Of a stretch of 64,000 nucleotides of DNA, positions 8,361 through 16,271 are shown piece by piece. Below the pieces are notes generated by a model. It was not told the DNA's origin. It ran no database searches and worked only from the letters and a program-made list of their open reading frames with translations. Source of the stretch: JBGASG01 sp046328035 (GTDB taxonomy: Bacteria; Cyanobacteriota; Vampirovibrionia; Obscuribacterales; Obscuribacteraceae). Location of the stretch: contig JAXLXI010000001.1 in assembly GCA_046328035.1 (NCBI GenBank), positions 310,001 to 374,000 on the forward strand, written 5' to 3'. Positions within the stretch are counted from its first letter, which is position 1, and every line of letters starts with the position of its first letter. The position numbers and the translations under genes are program-made.

Positions 8361-8651
8361 TTAACCGCGTTTGGTGGGCTTGCGTTCGAGCGTCGCCATT
8401 GCTTCTGCATTGCGCATGAGCGTAGAAGGATCGGTCTCGAGAGCGCTAGACAAGCGTATGAAAATCCTGATTGAGAAATTCCGGGAGTGCCGCTCCACTT
8501 CACTTATGTACGTGCGGTGCAGTCCGGCGCGTCTGGCAACTTCGTCTTGCGAAAGCCTTAGCTCTTTGCGGCGTTCCTGGATAGCCAAACTGAGAGCCGT
8601 AACCAGCACGTCTGGAGCTATCGGTTTTTTTTGCACGCTCTCCGCTCCCAT
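8361..8651 (-). CDS. XRE-family helix-turn-helix regulator
   Basis: 96 residues with a single lambda-repressor-like HTH (about 20-80). Helices run from ALSLAIQERRKELRLSQDEVARRAGL, with recognition helix HRTYISEVERHSRNFSI, ending in LSSALETDPSTLM. There is no effector domain, so it acts as a small DNA-binding dimer or an antitoxin-like regulator; no toxin partner is adjacent. GAGG lies 8 nt before ATG 8651. It faces an intergenic region of 700 bp, which may hold its own operator. Confidence 0.88.
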   Translation of the reverse strand: MGAESVQKKPIAPDVLVTALSLAIQERRKELRLSQDEVARRAGLHRTYISEVERHSRNFSIRIFIRLSSALETDPSTLMRNAEAMATLERKPTKRG

Positions 8652-9357
8652 GGGACCGCCTCACGCTGAGAGGAATCCATCCGGTGCAATCGATCTACGA
8701 TGAACGCACGCGGCACATTGAGACAAAAACATTCGAAGAAACTTTCGATCGATCCACCTAATAGCCTAACAAACGCCGACACAAAGCGCACGCCACGAAA
8801 ATGCGAAGCAGTTTGACTGCGAGAATCTCGAATATCACCATCAGTTGATAGCGCAGATGGTGTCACTTCAGGAGGTCGCTTCGGCAATCATCCTAACACC
8901 GAACAGCGGCTGAACCTAAACTGTTGCCGGCGCTAGACATGATTCATCGGTTGAACAGTAAAACCTGCGAAGCAGGCACTTCAGCGTTTTAGTGCACCTT
9001 TGTTGACAACGCGTGTCTTATTTTGTCTCTCTTGGAATTCTTGAAGAAACCACTAAGCGCCTGTTTGCGCTGGGAGTCGGTGCTGAACATACGTTCCTGA
9101 CAAGTCGGTGGAATGCTATCCAACTTGGAAAAGTTTTACTCATGCTGATAGGAGAACTGTTTTCTCTTGGATGCATCGGAGCGTGCCAGGACTGGAACTT
9201 AGATCTTGCAGTATCGTGCCGTCTGGGGCGCGCGGAGCGGCAGAGGTCCTGCGGGGTAAGTTTCGATTGGTCCCGCATCTGAGGCTTTACAGATGCAACC
9301 TCGCTTCAGCGCGGGCCTGTTTACTTCTTGGAGCTTCGGCTATGATTTTGACCAATC
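8652..9357. other. Long divergent intergenic region without a supported gene
   Basis: 706 bp between the XRE gene and the PATAN protein. The open frames here lack ribosome sites and protein-like composition. Two small hairpins are visible: CCTGC-GAA-GCAGG near 8968 and GCATCTG/CAGATGC at 9275-9296, about 60 bp before the downstream start. Nothing else was recognised. Confidence 0.5.
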
Positions 9358-10836
9358 ATGCACCAGTCCATTCTTTCTACACAAAGGCAAGAAATTGCGA
9401 AGTATGCGACGTCGGTCGGAATGCTCGTTGACAGGTGCGTGCGCCGCGAGGAGCCGTTTGGCACGGTCTGGATGGTGGAGCAAAACAAGGTGGTGACCTG
9501 CGCCCACCTGGTGGTTCTCTATTTGGAAGATTTGAACGCGCTGAAGGTGAGCTTCCCTGCCACGGGACAGGATTGGGAGGTCAGAGATGTTGACTTTCAC
9601 CCGCGTTTCGACATTAAGACAGCCAACGAGTTAGCCCAGCGTTCGTTGTCGCAGCCGGTTCCCGCACTGGCTTTGCAGGACCACAATTTAGCCGTGCTGA
9701 CGCTTTCCAAAGCGCTGGTTGAACTGACTACCGATTTCATGACCACTTTCAACAAGAAACTCTCGATGGCTCCCATGCCGCGCATGAAAGGTCTGGGTGG
9801 TTCGGTAGACGAGTTAGGACTGGCGCTCGTAATTCAAACTATGACCGCCTCAAGAAAGGACGGACTGCTGGTCCTGTCCGATGAGCGCAATCGCCCGGTG
9901 GCGAAGCTCTTTTGCCGTGAAGGAGCCGTTCTCTATGCAAAGTACGGCAAGCTCATTAATGAAGCAGCCGTCTACCAGATGTTTTGCCATCAGGTGACCG
10001 GGCAATTTCTCTTTCAAACTGCGAGTAAGCCTGACTGGCAGGTCAGCGCGGTAATGTCTCGCCCGACAGAAAGCTTATTGCTTGAGGCGCACCGACGCAT
10101 GGACGAGGTTCCTCGAGTGTTGACGGAACTAGGAGGCGACGGAACTTGTTATGCAAGGGCTACCGAAATACTCGACGAACCAGCTCTGAATCCGGAAGTG
10201 CAGATTTACGCACGTCGCATCTGGCCTCATTTGGATGGCGGCGTGTCCATAGACCGACTCTGGGATATCGTGTGTCTGGACAGCTACACGGTATACGTGA
10301 CGCTGGCGGAGCTTCTTTCTACAAGGCAGATTGCACAGGTGCCGCTGAACACTGACGACCTCATGCCGATGCGTCCGTTGGAAATGTCGCCCGCGAGTTT
10401 CCTTGCCCCATGGGATGAGATATCTAATCTGACCATTCATCCAACTGTTGGGGTTCCTCAAATACGGCAGGGGAATTTGATCGGTTTGCTGCGCCCCAAC
10501 GATCCCTGGCACCTGCTGCATTCACTCGCACTACCGTACCAGGCCGCCGGAAGCCCCATTTTTAAGGGCTCGCAGGTGATCGGAATGCACTGCGGGATGT
10601 TGCCTCTGGACCCCAGATTGCATGCATTGCCGCAGCATCTCCACCAGATGCTCTGGTGTGAATCGATTGCGCAGTGCCTGGGCGGAAAGGTCTCAAGTCG
10701 CCCCAGCAAAGGGACCGGTGGTCTTGCCAGACCAGCCGACAAAGAGCACAACAAGATCGAGTGCCCCAAGTGCAAGTCGCTCATGATCCGGCACGCCAAG
10801 TTCTGCGGCACGTGTGGGAGTCGGCTGAACGCCTAG
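9358..10836 (+). CDS. Degenerate trypsin-fold protein with inserted PATAN (DUF4388) domain and zinc ribbon
   Basis: 492 residues. The N-terminus has the first half of a trypsin/HtrA-like fold: GTVWMVEQNKVVTCAH places a catalytic-type His at 50. The Asp position reads HNLAVLTL, so Asp is replaced by Asn 110. A PATAN/DUF4388 domain follows (about 150-235, GLALVIQTMTASRKDGLLVL to GQFLFQ). The second half of the protease fold ends in QAAGSPIFKG and VIGMHCG, where the nucleophile Ser of GxSGSP aligns with Ala 397. Two of three catalytic residues are thus lost. A C-terminal zinc ribbon has C469, C472, C483 and C486. A binding or signalling role rather than proteolysis is inferred. Confidence 0.7.
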   Translation: MHQSILSTQRQEIAKYATSVGMLVDRCVRREEPFGTVWMVEQNKVVTCAHLVVLYLEDLNALKVSFPATGQDWEVRDVDFHPRFDIKTANELAQRSLSQPVPALALQDHNLAVLTLSKALVELTTDFMTTFNKKLSMAPMPRMKGLGGSVDELGLALVIQTMTASRKDGLLVLSDERNRPVAKLFCREGAVLYAKYGKLINEAAVYQMFCHQVTGQFLFQTASKPDWQVSAVMSRPTESLLLEAHRRMDEVPRVLTELGGDGTCYARATEILDEPALNPEVQIYARRIWPHLDGGVSIDRLWDIVCLDSYTVYVTLAELLSTRQIAQVPLNTDDLMPMRPLEMSPASFLAPWDEISNLTIHPTVGVPQIRQGNLIGLLRPNDPWHLLHSLALPYQAAGSPIFKGSQVIGMHCGMLPLDPRLHALPQHLHQMLWCESIAQCLGGKVSSRPSKGTGGLARPADKEHNKIECPKCKSLMIRHAKFCGTCGSRLNA

Positions 10837-10853
10837 TTGCGCCCCTGCTGTTA

Positions 10854-10869
10854 ATACCAAATTTGGTAT
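10854..10869. terminator. 16-bp perfect palindrome at a convergent junction
   Basis: ATACCAAATTTGGTAT lies in the 32-bp gap between the PATAN protein and the small acidic protein on minus. It could serve as a weak bidirectional terminator or as a protein-binding site. Confidence 0.45.
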
Positions 10870-11066
10870 CACGATTGGTTTTGGTCAGTGCCCTCTGTTC
10901 CTAAGAACTCATCTTTTCGCTCAATACTGTGCCCATCTGCCTCGTTCAGGGCCTTGTTTTTTGAGCTGTTGGAATACTTTTCGTGATCAGGTAAATCTTC
11001 GAGCGAGGTCGCATCATCAGGCTTACCATCTGGATGCAGATAGTCGGGTTCGGATGCCTGTTTCAT
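10869..11066 (-). CDS. Small acidic hypothetical protein
   Basis: 65 residues, very hydrophilic (Asp, Glu, Lys, Ser, Asn), with no hydrophobic core and so probably disordered. ATG 11066 is preceded by AAGGAAG at about 9 nt, the strongest argument that it is real. Similar short hydrophilic proteins occur in stress regulons, but no family was recognised. It overlaps the edge of the palindrome behind the PATAN gene. Confidence 0.6.
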   Translation of the reverse strand: MKQASEPDYLHPDGKPDDATSLEDLPDHEKYSNSSKNKALNEADGHSIERKDEFLGTEGTDQNQS

Positions 11067-11155
11067 GGGAAATCACTTCCTTTGGCGTATTGCGTGACTG
11101 CCGTTCGGTTGGGACTGGGCAGCCAGGCGGGTCGCAGTTCCATTCTGTGGCTCAG

Positions 11156-11452
11156 CTAGGCGGTGTCGTCAGATGTGGTGTAAACGGCACCCGCGGGCAG
11201 TGCCGCATGATCGTCGTAGGGGGAAAGCGCTTCGCCGCTCAATTCGGTTTGCATGGCGGATGGCGATGATTCCGATGGGACGGTGAAGTTTCTGATGTGG
11301 GTTGTTTCCGCGACCGGAGCCGCTACGTAACTGCTGGCTGAGCGGGTCTGTGCGATCAACAACAAATCGCTATTCACCGTCCTATAGGTCCCAGGGTTCA
11401 GGTTCGTCAGGTAGACAGCCCCAGAAAGTAGTAAAAACAACGGCTTCAACAT
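11156..11452 (-). CDS. Small secreted hypothetical protein
   Basis: 98 residues. The N-terminus (LKPLFLLLSGAVYLTNLNPG) is a signal peptide or single membrane anchor. The mature part is Ser/Ala/Thr-rich without motifs. ATG 11452 has GGAG 8 nt upstream. It is transcribed away from palindrome array D. Composition alone leaves some doubt that it is expressed. Confidence 0.5.
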   Translation of the reverse strand: MLKPLFLLLSGAVYLTNLNPGTYRTVNSDLLLIAQTRSASSYVAAPVAETTHIRNFTVPSESSPSAMQTELSGEALSPYDDHAALPAGAVYTTSDDTA

Positions 11453-11531
11453 GGCGCTGCTCCAGTTCGTAGGATTTCAGGTATGTCGAGTTATCGTGGT
11501 CATAAGTTCCCATTTTCAAGAGTCATTATTT

Positions 11532-11708
11532 CGAGGCGATATCACTCTGCTCCCCAGCCTGGTGAAGCTGGAGCGATATCACTTCAAGTTTGGGGGTCCG
11601 AGATGAGCTGGAGCGATATCACTTCAAGTTTGGGGGTCCGAGATGAGCTGGAGCGATATCACCTCAAGTCCGGGGACGCCGAGATGAGCTGGAGTGATAT
11701 CACTCGGT
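11532..11708. repeat. Palindrome array D, 5 copies with 40-bp tandem period
   Basis: Copies begin near 11532, 11568, 11608, 11648 and 11689. The units at 11568-11607 and 11608-11647 are identical over all 40 bp, including the spacer; the next unit is a diverged 41-bp version. The array lies in a 317-bp divergent gap. Identical spacers point to recent tandem duplication. Confidence 0.9.
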
Positions 11709-11769
11709 GCTCGGGTTAAAAGGCTTCTTTGGGCTGTCGGAGCAGTGATACAGTGGTTAGTGAGGAGAC

Positions 11770-12642
11770 ATGGGAGCGTGCTGCATGGCGGACGTGAACA
11801 AGAAGTTGCCTGCTAATGTGCCGGGAGAATTTTTCGTCGATTCAACTTGCATAAATTGCGACACCTGTAGGCAGCTGGCGCCTGCCACTTTTGGGGAAAC
11901 GGACGATTACTCATACGTCCAAGTGCAGCCGGCGACTAGTTTTGATCGGCGCTCCGCTACCAGGGCGCTCTTGTCTTGCCCAACTGGCTCGATTGGTGTT
12001 TTGACCAACAATGACTCTCATGAGGTTGTGAAGGATTTCCCGCTGGAGTTGGAGTCTGATCTCTATTACTGCGGTTTCAATTCGCCCAAATCGTACGGCG
12101 GAAACAGCTATTTCCTGCGCCACAAAGACGGAAACTGGCTTATCGATTCGCCAAAGTTTGTTATGCATCTTGTACAGCAGTTTCACAAACTGGGCGGCAT
12201 CAGGTACATCTTCCTGACTCATCGGGACGATGTGGCTGAGGCGCAGCGATACGCTGCAGAGTTTGGGGCTTCGCGCATCATTCACGAATTCGAACTGTCC
12301 TCACAACCCGAGGCTGAAGTGGTGTTGCGCGGCGATGAGCCAACGGAAATTAGCGAGGGATTTTTCGCTATTCCGACGCCGGGACACACGCAGGGGCATT
12401 GCGTTCTTCTACACGACAGTAGATTGCTATTCACTGGTGATCACTTATGGTGGGATCGTGACGAGAAGTCGCTTGGCGCGTCGCGCAGCGTGTGCTGGTA
12501 CTCGTGGAGCGATCAGAAACGGTCTATGCGACGGCTCCTCGACTACAACTTTGAGTGGGTATTGCCTGGTCATGGAGATCGCATTCATCTACCGCACGGA
12601 GAACTTCATGCACATTTGCTTCATCTGGTAGACCAGATGTGA
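11770..12642 (+). CDS. Ferredoxin-metallo-beta-lactamase fold fusion protein
   Basis: 290 residues. The N-terminal single-cluster ferredoxin domain has CINCDTC (C27, C30, C33) and a distal SCPTG cysteine, enough for one 4Fe-4S cluster. An MBL fold follows with TPGHTQGH (about 210), FTGDHLW and LPGHGDR. The first metal motif reads THRDDVAEA instead of THxHxDH, a variant I associate with cyanobacterial ferredoxin-MBL proteins (recollection, not checked), so the metal site is reduced. An oxidoreductase or hydrolase role is inferred. It starts at ATG 11770; an ATG at 11785 with GGAG 8 nt upstream is equally good. Confidence 0.8.
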   Translation: MGACCMADVNKKLPANVPGEFFVDSTCINCDTCRQLAPATFGETDDYSYVQVQPATSFDRRSATRALLSCPTGSIGVLTNNDSHEVVKDFPLELESDLYYCGFNSPKSYGGNSYFLRHKDGNWLIDSPKFVMHLVQQFHKLGGIRYIFLTHRDDVAEAQRYAAEFGASRIIHEFELSSQPEAEVVLRGDEPTEISEGFFAIPTPGHTQGHCVLLHDSRLLFTGDHLWWDRDEKSLGASRSVCWYSWSDQKRSMRRLLDYNFEWVLPGHGDRIHLPHGELHAHLLHLVDQM

Positions 12643-12659
12643 CCATCAGCTTTGCAATA

Positions 12660-12696
12660 AAATGGTCCGCCCGCTGAGTCAGCGAGCGGACCATTT
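12660..12696. terminator. Strong bidirectional hairpin terminator
   Basis: A 17-bp stem (12660-12676 with 12680-12696, one mismatch) with a 3-nt loop is flanked by A/T tracts on both sides: AAATGG on the left, CCATTT on the right. It sits between the convergent ferredoxin-MBL and TPR genes and should stop transcription from both. Confidence 0.8.
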
Positions 12697-12711
12697 GAGC
12701 TTGCCTGTGGG

Positions 12712-13233
12712 TTAGTTGGGTCGGGTGCGGCAAGCTGTGCTCATGTGCGAATCCAGCAATTCTTGGGCTTGTCTTTTTAGCGCTTGCGCTTCATTGCCGT
12801 TTCCCTGAAGTTCGCAAATTTCGGCGAGGTTATGCAAATGATTTGTAAGTTCAGCGCGATTGATTGGTTGCGTCGCCTCGATTAGTTTGATCAGCCGGCG
12901 ATATGCGAACTCTGATTCCGAGTAGCGTTCCTGATTGAAGTAGACCGCAGCCAGATGCTCGAGTGTGGCTATCAACTCCGGGTGATCGGGACCATAGTGT
13001 TTCTCTTCGATGATCAATTCGCGACTAAGCAAACGCTCGGCCTCTTCATATTTATCTTGGGCGAACAGAAGAAGACCCGCATTATGCAAGTCAGTTGCGA
13101 GGGCCGGATGCTCTCTGCCAAAGGTGCGTTCCTTCAGTTCGAGTGCATAGATGTAGCAACGCTCCGCTCTAGCGTAATCGCCGGTTGATTCAAAAACGGT
13201 TGCTTGGTCAAGCAGATCTGCAATGTTGTTCAT
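12712..13233 (-). CDS. Tetratricopeptide (kinesin-light-chain type) protein
   Basis: 173 residues made almost entirely of three to four TPR units of the roughly 42-residue type. Examples are GDYARAERCYIYALELKERTFG, DKYEEAERLLSRELIIEEKHYG and ERYSESEFAYRRLIKLIE, each followed by HP(A/E)L and an asparagine-containing helix. There is no signal peptide, so it is a cytoplasmic protein-interaction scaffold. No partner is encoded next to it. Its end faces the strong hairpin terminator. Confidence 0.85.
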   Translation of the reverse strand: MNNIADLLDQATVFESTGDYARAERCYIYALELKERTFGREHPALATDLHNAGLLLFAQDKYEEAERLLSRELIIEEKHYGPDHPELIATLEHLAAVYFNQERYSESEFAYRRLIKLIEATQPINRAELTNHLHNLAEICELQGNGNEAQALKRQAQELLDSHMSTACRTRPN

Positions 13234-13638
13234 GATCTTCTTCTCTCTTGCACGGGGTGTCCAAATGGGGTAGGCGGTAATAATATTCCCCCCTGCCCTA
13301 GCGAAACCAACAGCGTCCTTATGGGTTTTTGCATTAAAGAGAAGCCAAGGATCGCGATTCTATATTCTTCCGAGATTGGCTTGCTATGCCGATATTAACT
13401 GTATATGCGTATTGAAAATTTGATCGAATATTTGCCTCTTCGAATATTGTCTAGGCACCATCGGCGGTGGCGATCGGATGGTATTTGTATATACAAGTAA
13501 ACGCTATTTGATATCGGGTCATCGTTTTGGTATCAGGTCATCCGTTCGATTGCTCGTCGTGGCGGCCTACGGAATGACAGTCATATCTTCCGGATTCATA
13601 TCGAGCTCTGGATGACCATGTATCCGCATACCAGATGA
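13234..13638. other. AT-richer intergenic region without a supported gene
   Basis: 405 bp upstream of the TPR gene. It holds a 12-bp palindrome TTGTATATACAA (13485-13496) and two near-repeats, ATCGGGTCATCG and ATCAGGTCATCC, around 13515-13550. No gene or known RNA was recognised. Confidence 0.4.
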
Positions 13639-13863
13639 CTATTCCTGGTCTCCTCGAGTCTCTAGATCCAGACCGACGGGCGGGGCTAGTTCGATGGCGT
13701 CAGAAGCCGCTCCCTCGTTCTTCCTAGCGACTTCCGCTTCGACCTCGACTTCGACCTCGACTGCCTTCCGTCCGCCGGAGGAGGATGATGCTGCGTCACG
13801 TTCGGCGCGAGTTGGAACCGGCTCATTTTGAGCCGTCTTGGATTTGCTCACTTTGTCCGTCAT
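13639..13863 (-). CDS. Small charged protein with Val-Glu repeat
   Basis: 74 residues. A Lys/Thr/Ala-rich N-terminus leads to a repeated VEVEVEVEAEV segment encoded by a GACCTCGACTTC-type DNA repeat, then an acidic tail. An AGGAGG site 8 nt before ATG 13863 is one of the best ribosome sites in the window and supports real, strong translation. There is no membrane segment. It resembles short abundant hydrophilic stress proteins, but no family is recognised. Confidence 0.7.
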   Translation of the reverse strand: MTDKVSKSKTAQNEPVPTRAERDAASSSSGGRKAVEVEVEVEAEVARKNEGAASDAIELAPPVGLDLETRGDQE

Positions 13864-13886
13864 ACGTTTAGCCTCCTAACCTCAAT

Positions 13887-13919
13887 TGATTGATTACTGA
13901 TTGATTGCTGATTGATTAC
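13887..13919. promoter_or_regulatory. Three tandem 11-bp iterons upstream of the small charged protein gene
   Basis: TGATTGATTAC, TGATTGATTGC and TGATTGATTAC follow each other without spacers, 24-56 bp before the start codon on minus. An 11-bp period puts each unit on the same DNA face, as in arrays bound by a regulator. Confidence 0.5.
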
Positions 13920-14104
13920 CGAAACGCCTAAATCGGCGCCCCGTCGGGAGCGCTGACGACCGACACTCCTAATTCGTTCCGCAACGCGGCACCGGTGCCG
14001 ATTCGTAACGGAAAGCCGGAACCGCTACTTGGCAATATCGTCATCTATCAGAAAGTTGAGACGACAAAACACCGGGTTACCGGTCTTCCCGAAGGAGAAA
14101 GGAC

Positions 14105-14287
14105 ATGGCACGCCAAGCAGGCCCACTCAAGATGCGAACCCGCGAGCAGGAAATTGACCGCGTCTACAAGTTCTACGAAGAGCTACACGCGGAGGAGAGA
14201 CGTGTCAATGTGACAATGGCGAAAGCGCTGCTCTGGTTCGGACTCCCTGTGCTGGCGCTGATTGCGCTGGCCATATACGCCAAATAA
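14105..14287 (+). CDS. Small single-pass membrane protein
   Basis: 60 residues: a charged N-terminal helix (EQEIDRVYKFYEELHAEERR) and one C-terminal transmembrane segment (ALLWFGLPVLALIALAIYAK). The site GAAGGAGAAAGGAC directly before ATG 14105 supports translation. The same GGAGAAAGGACA string precedes the GlsB/YmgE-type gene at 43061. The topology suggests an N-in tail-anchored regulatory peptide. No family was recognised. Confidence 0.65.
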   Translation: MARQAGPLKMRTREQEIDRVYKFYEELHAEERRVNVTMAKALLWFGLPVLALIALAIYAK

Positions 14288-14329
14288 ATGCTCCATTTGC
14301 GCACTAGGCTGGAGTTTCCACGACGGATT

Positions 14330-14387
14330 ACGAAGTGATATCACTCCACTGAAACTTTTCCTCTGCACCGAAGTGATATCGCTTCAG
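14330..14387. repeat. Palindrome cluster E, 2 copies
   Basis: Copies at 14330-14349 and 14368-14387 lie between the small membrane protein and the DNA ligase end, a convergent junction. The second copy overlaps the ligase's last codons: AGC TGA on minus comes from the palindrome arm. Confidence 0.9.
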
Positions 14388-15406
14388 CTCAGGCGCTTAC
14401 TACCCTTCTCGAGCTTGAGCTGTTCATAGGTGCATTGTTCGGGCGCTTTATCCGGGCGCCAGCGCAGGAACTTCGTTCCATGTCGGAATCGCCCGGCACT
14501 GAAATGGTCATATTCCACCTCGGCGACCAGTCCGGTCTTCAGTGGATACCACTCTTCGCTTCTCTTATTTGCCCACCGACTGGGACCGCCAGGCGCATTT
14601 CCCGTGAACCCGGGCTGCTCTATTAAGGGTTCCAGCAGCGTTGTCAGCTGTTGCTTTTCGCGGGCGCTGAACGCTGAGGAGAACCCGACATGGTTCAGCA
14701 ACCCGTTACCGTCGTACAAGCCGAGCAGCAGTGAACCGATGATGCGTCCGCTTGAGGCGTATCGAAATCCTCCAATCACAACGTCGGCGGTTCTCTTGTT
14801 CTTAACTTTCACCATGCCCTTGCGGTTGCCGCTCTGGTAAGGCAGACCGAGTCTTTTAGCAACCACGCCGTCAAGCTCTATCCCGACCATGTCGTACCAT
14901 TTCTTGGCTACTTCTTTGTCAGTCGTGGCTGGTGATATTTGTATATCTCTGGTGTGGAGAAATTGTTCGGCAAAATGTTCCAGATGTTGCCGCCGTTTCT
15001 CAAGCGGCAAGTCCACAAGCGACTGCCCGTGCTCGTCAACCAGCAAATCGAATACTACATATATGGCGGGACGCTCGACGGACAACTTCTTTACGCGACT
15101 GGCCGCAGGGTGAATGCGTTCGAGGAGATCGTCGAAACTGAATTGCTCCGGATCCGCCATTACCAGTTCGCCATCAAGAACACATTGGGTCGCCGCAAGC
15201 GACAACACCGCCTGCTCCACTTCCGGGAAATAGCGAGACAGTGGCTGCCCGCTTTTGGAGCGCATGTCGAGATGATTGCCGTCACGAAAGCTCAGGCACC
15301 GGAAGCCATCCCATTTTGGTTCGAATTGCCAACCCTGTTCATCAATCGGTAACTTCTCGGTGAGGGTGGCTTCCATTGGTGGATAAGAAGACTCGAGGGG
15401 CAACAT
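14384..15406 (-). CDS. ATP-dependent DNA ligase, LigC/LigD-ligase-domain type
   Basis: 340 residues, consisting of the nucleotidyltransferase plus OB-fold core only. Motif I is FEPKWDGFR, with the adenylated Lys at 31. Further motifs are DGELV (motif III) and ELDGVVAKRLGLPYQSG (motif IV), then KVKNKRTADVVIGG (motif V). The length matches mycobacterial LigC or the isolated ligase domain of LigD. It seals nicks or breaks using ATP and probably backs up LigD or excision repair. It ends inside a palindrome copy. A short hairpin and the resolvase-domain gene lie just upstream on the same strand. Confidence 0.9.
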   Translation of the reverse strand: MLPLESSYPPMEATLTEKLPIDEQGWQFEPKWDGFRCLSFRDGNHLDMRSKSGQPLSRYFPEVEQAVLSLAATQCVLDGELVMADPEQFSFDDLLERIHPAASRVKKLSVERPAIYVVFDLLVDEHGQSLVDLPLEKRRQHLEHFAEQFLHTRDIQISPATTDKEVAKKWYDMVGIELDGVVAKRLGLPYQSGNRKGMVKVKNKRTADVVIGGFRYASSGRIIGSLLLGLYDGNGLLNHVGFSSAFSAREKQQLTTLLEPLIEQPGFTGNAPGGPSRWANKRSEEWYPLKTGLVAEVEYDHFSAGRFRHGTKFLRWRPDKAPEQCTYEQLKLEKGSKRLS

Positions 15407-15415
15407 TTAATCCAG

Positions 15416-15429
15416 CACCACCTGTGGTG
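15416..15429. terminator. Short hairpin between resolvase-like and ligase genes
   Basis: CACCAC and GTGGTG pair around a 2-nt loop, upstream of the ligase start and behind the stop of the resolvase-like gene. A nearly identical hairpin lies at 57859-57874. Termination strength is uncertain. Confidence 0.35.
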
Positions 15430-15462
15430 TCAATTAGTTGTCATGGTGAATATTGCTTAGGC

Positions 15463-15846
15463 TCAGTCGCGCAGCAGATGCGGATAAGCCTCGTGAAAGT
15501 CTGCCTTCACGTTCGCAGCTGCCAGCGGATCGAATTGCTTGTTCTCGTAGACAACGATAAGTTTCTTGCGATGTTGCGCCAGCTTCTCAAAGAAGTGGTC
15601 CAGATCCTCATACTTGTCGGTGATCACTAAAGGATCTGTGACTATGATGCCGTCGGCTGTAGTTTCAAGAGCGTGATCGAGACCGTGGCGTTCGGTGCTG
15701 GACTGAATACTCTCGTCTGTTACTACCTCTGTGAGATTGTAGCCGCGCTGCTTGCAGTATTCAGCGATTCCGCGTTCCTGCTCTTCCATGTCCTGTTCGC
15801 CAACATCTTCTTGCATGCTAGAACGCAGGTAAGCGACCAGATTCAT
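15463..15846 (-). CDS. Isolated, degenerate serine-recombinase (resolvase) N-terminal domain
   Basis: 127 residues, beginning NLVAYLRSS, the beta-1/nucleophile motif of serine recombinases. EQERGIAEYCKQRGYNLTEVV, DES and a DGIIVTDPL segment follow. No DNA-binding domain is present. The conserved Arg pair of the DRLxR loop is missing (VTDPLVITDKYEDL), so strand exchange is unlikely. GGAGG lies 8 nt before ATG 15846. It sits directly upstream of the ATP-dependent ligase on the same strand. A regulatory or structural role is inferred; no family name beyond the resolvase fold can be given. Confidence 0.7.
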   Translation of the reverse strand: MNLVAYLRSSMQEDVGEQDMEEQERGIAEYCKQRGYNLTEVVTDESIQSSTERHGLDHALETTADGIIVTDPLVITDKYEDLDHFFEKLAQHRKKLIVVYENKQFDPLAAANVKADFHEAYPHLLRD

Positions 15847-16271
15847 GGCAGGTCCTCCACATCAATGCGCCGCCCGACGCAGGGGCGAGAGTCTAGAAAG
15901 TCATTCATATAATAAACCGCGACGATTGACATGCGTGTAAGAATTAAGCCTTGCGCAACACTGCCACCACGGATGATGGCCACTGAGTCGCCCGGCATGT
16001 GTTTCGGTCCAGTGCCGAACGTTGCCGTTTTACAACAAAATGGTCGAAATCGGTCGCTCCCCTATGAAATCACCTGCTGCCGTCCAACTTGAGAGCCTCT
16101 TAACAAGTCGATTCGGGTCGAATTCGAACCCTGTGATCAGGCGCTGGTGACCGTTTCTTGGAGTGGGAGATGATTGGCGATTGAGAATTTTCGGGACTGC
16201 CGTCTGATTTTTGATAAAGTAGTTATAGTGGACGCTTAGCTATCGTCTACGCACTCTCAGGTGCTTATGGC
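15847..16271. other. Divergent intergenic region without a supported gene
   Basis: 425 bp between the resolvase-like gene and the receiver. It holds a 17-bp near-palindrome GGGTCGAATTCGAACCC (16115-16131). TATAGT at 16223 could be a -10 box for the receiver, but no matching -35 is seen. Confidence 0.35.

Noticed and set aside
8618..8887. Minus-strand open frame upstream of the XRE gene
   Set aside because: It overlaps the XRE start, has no ribosome site, and its composition (Arg, Ser, Phe, Cys without pattern) is not protein-like.
9013..9282. Plus-strand open frame before the PATAN protein
   Set aside because: No ribosome site, no recognised motif, and an equally long frame lies on the opposite strand.
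11568..11708. Possible CRISPR array (regular short repeats)
   Set aside because: The repeat is only 20 bp and palindromic, spacers are identical or nearly so, and no cas gene is present.
16105..16140. T-loop-like GGTTCGAATTC on minus, possible tRNA
   Set aside because: No acceptor, D or anticodon stems can be drawn around it. The motif is part of a short near-palindrome.
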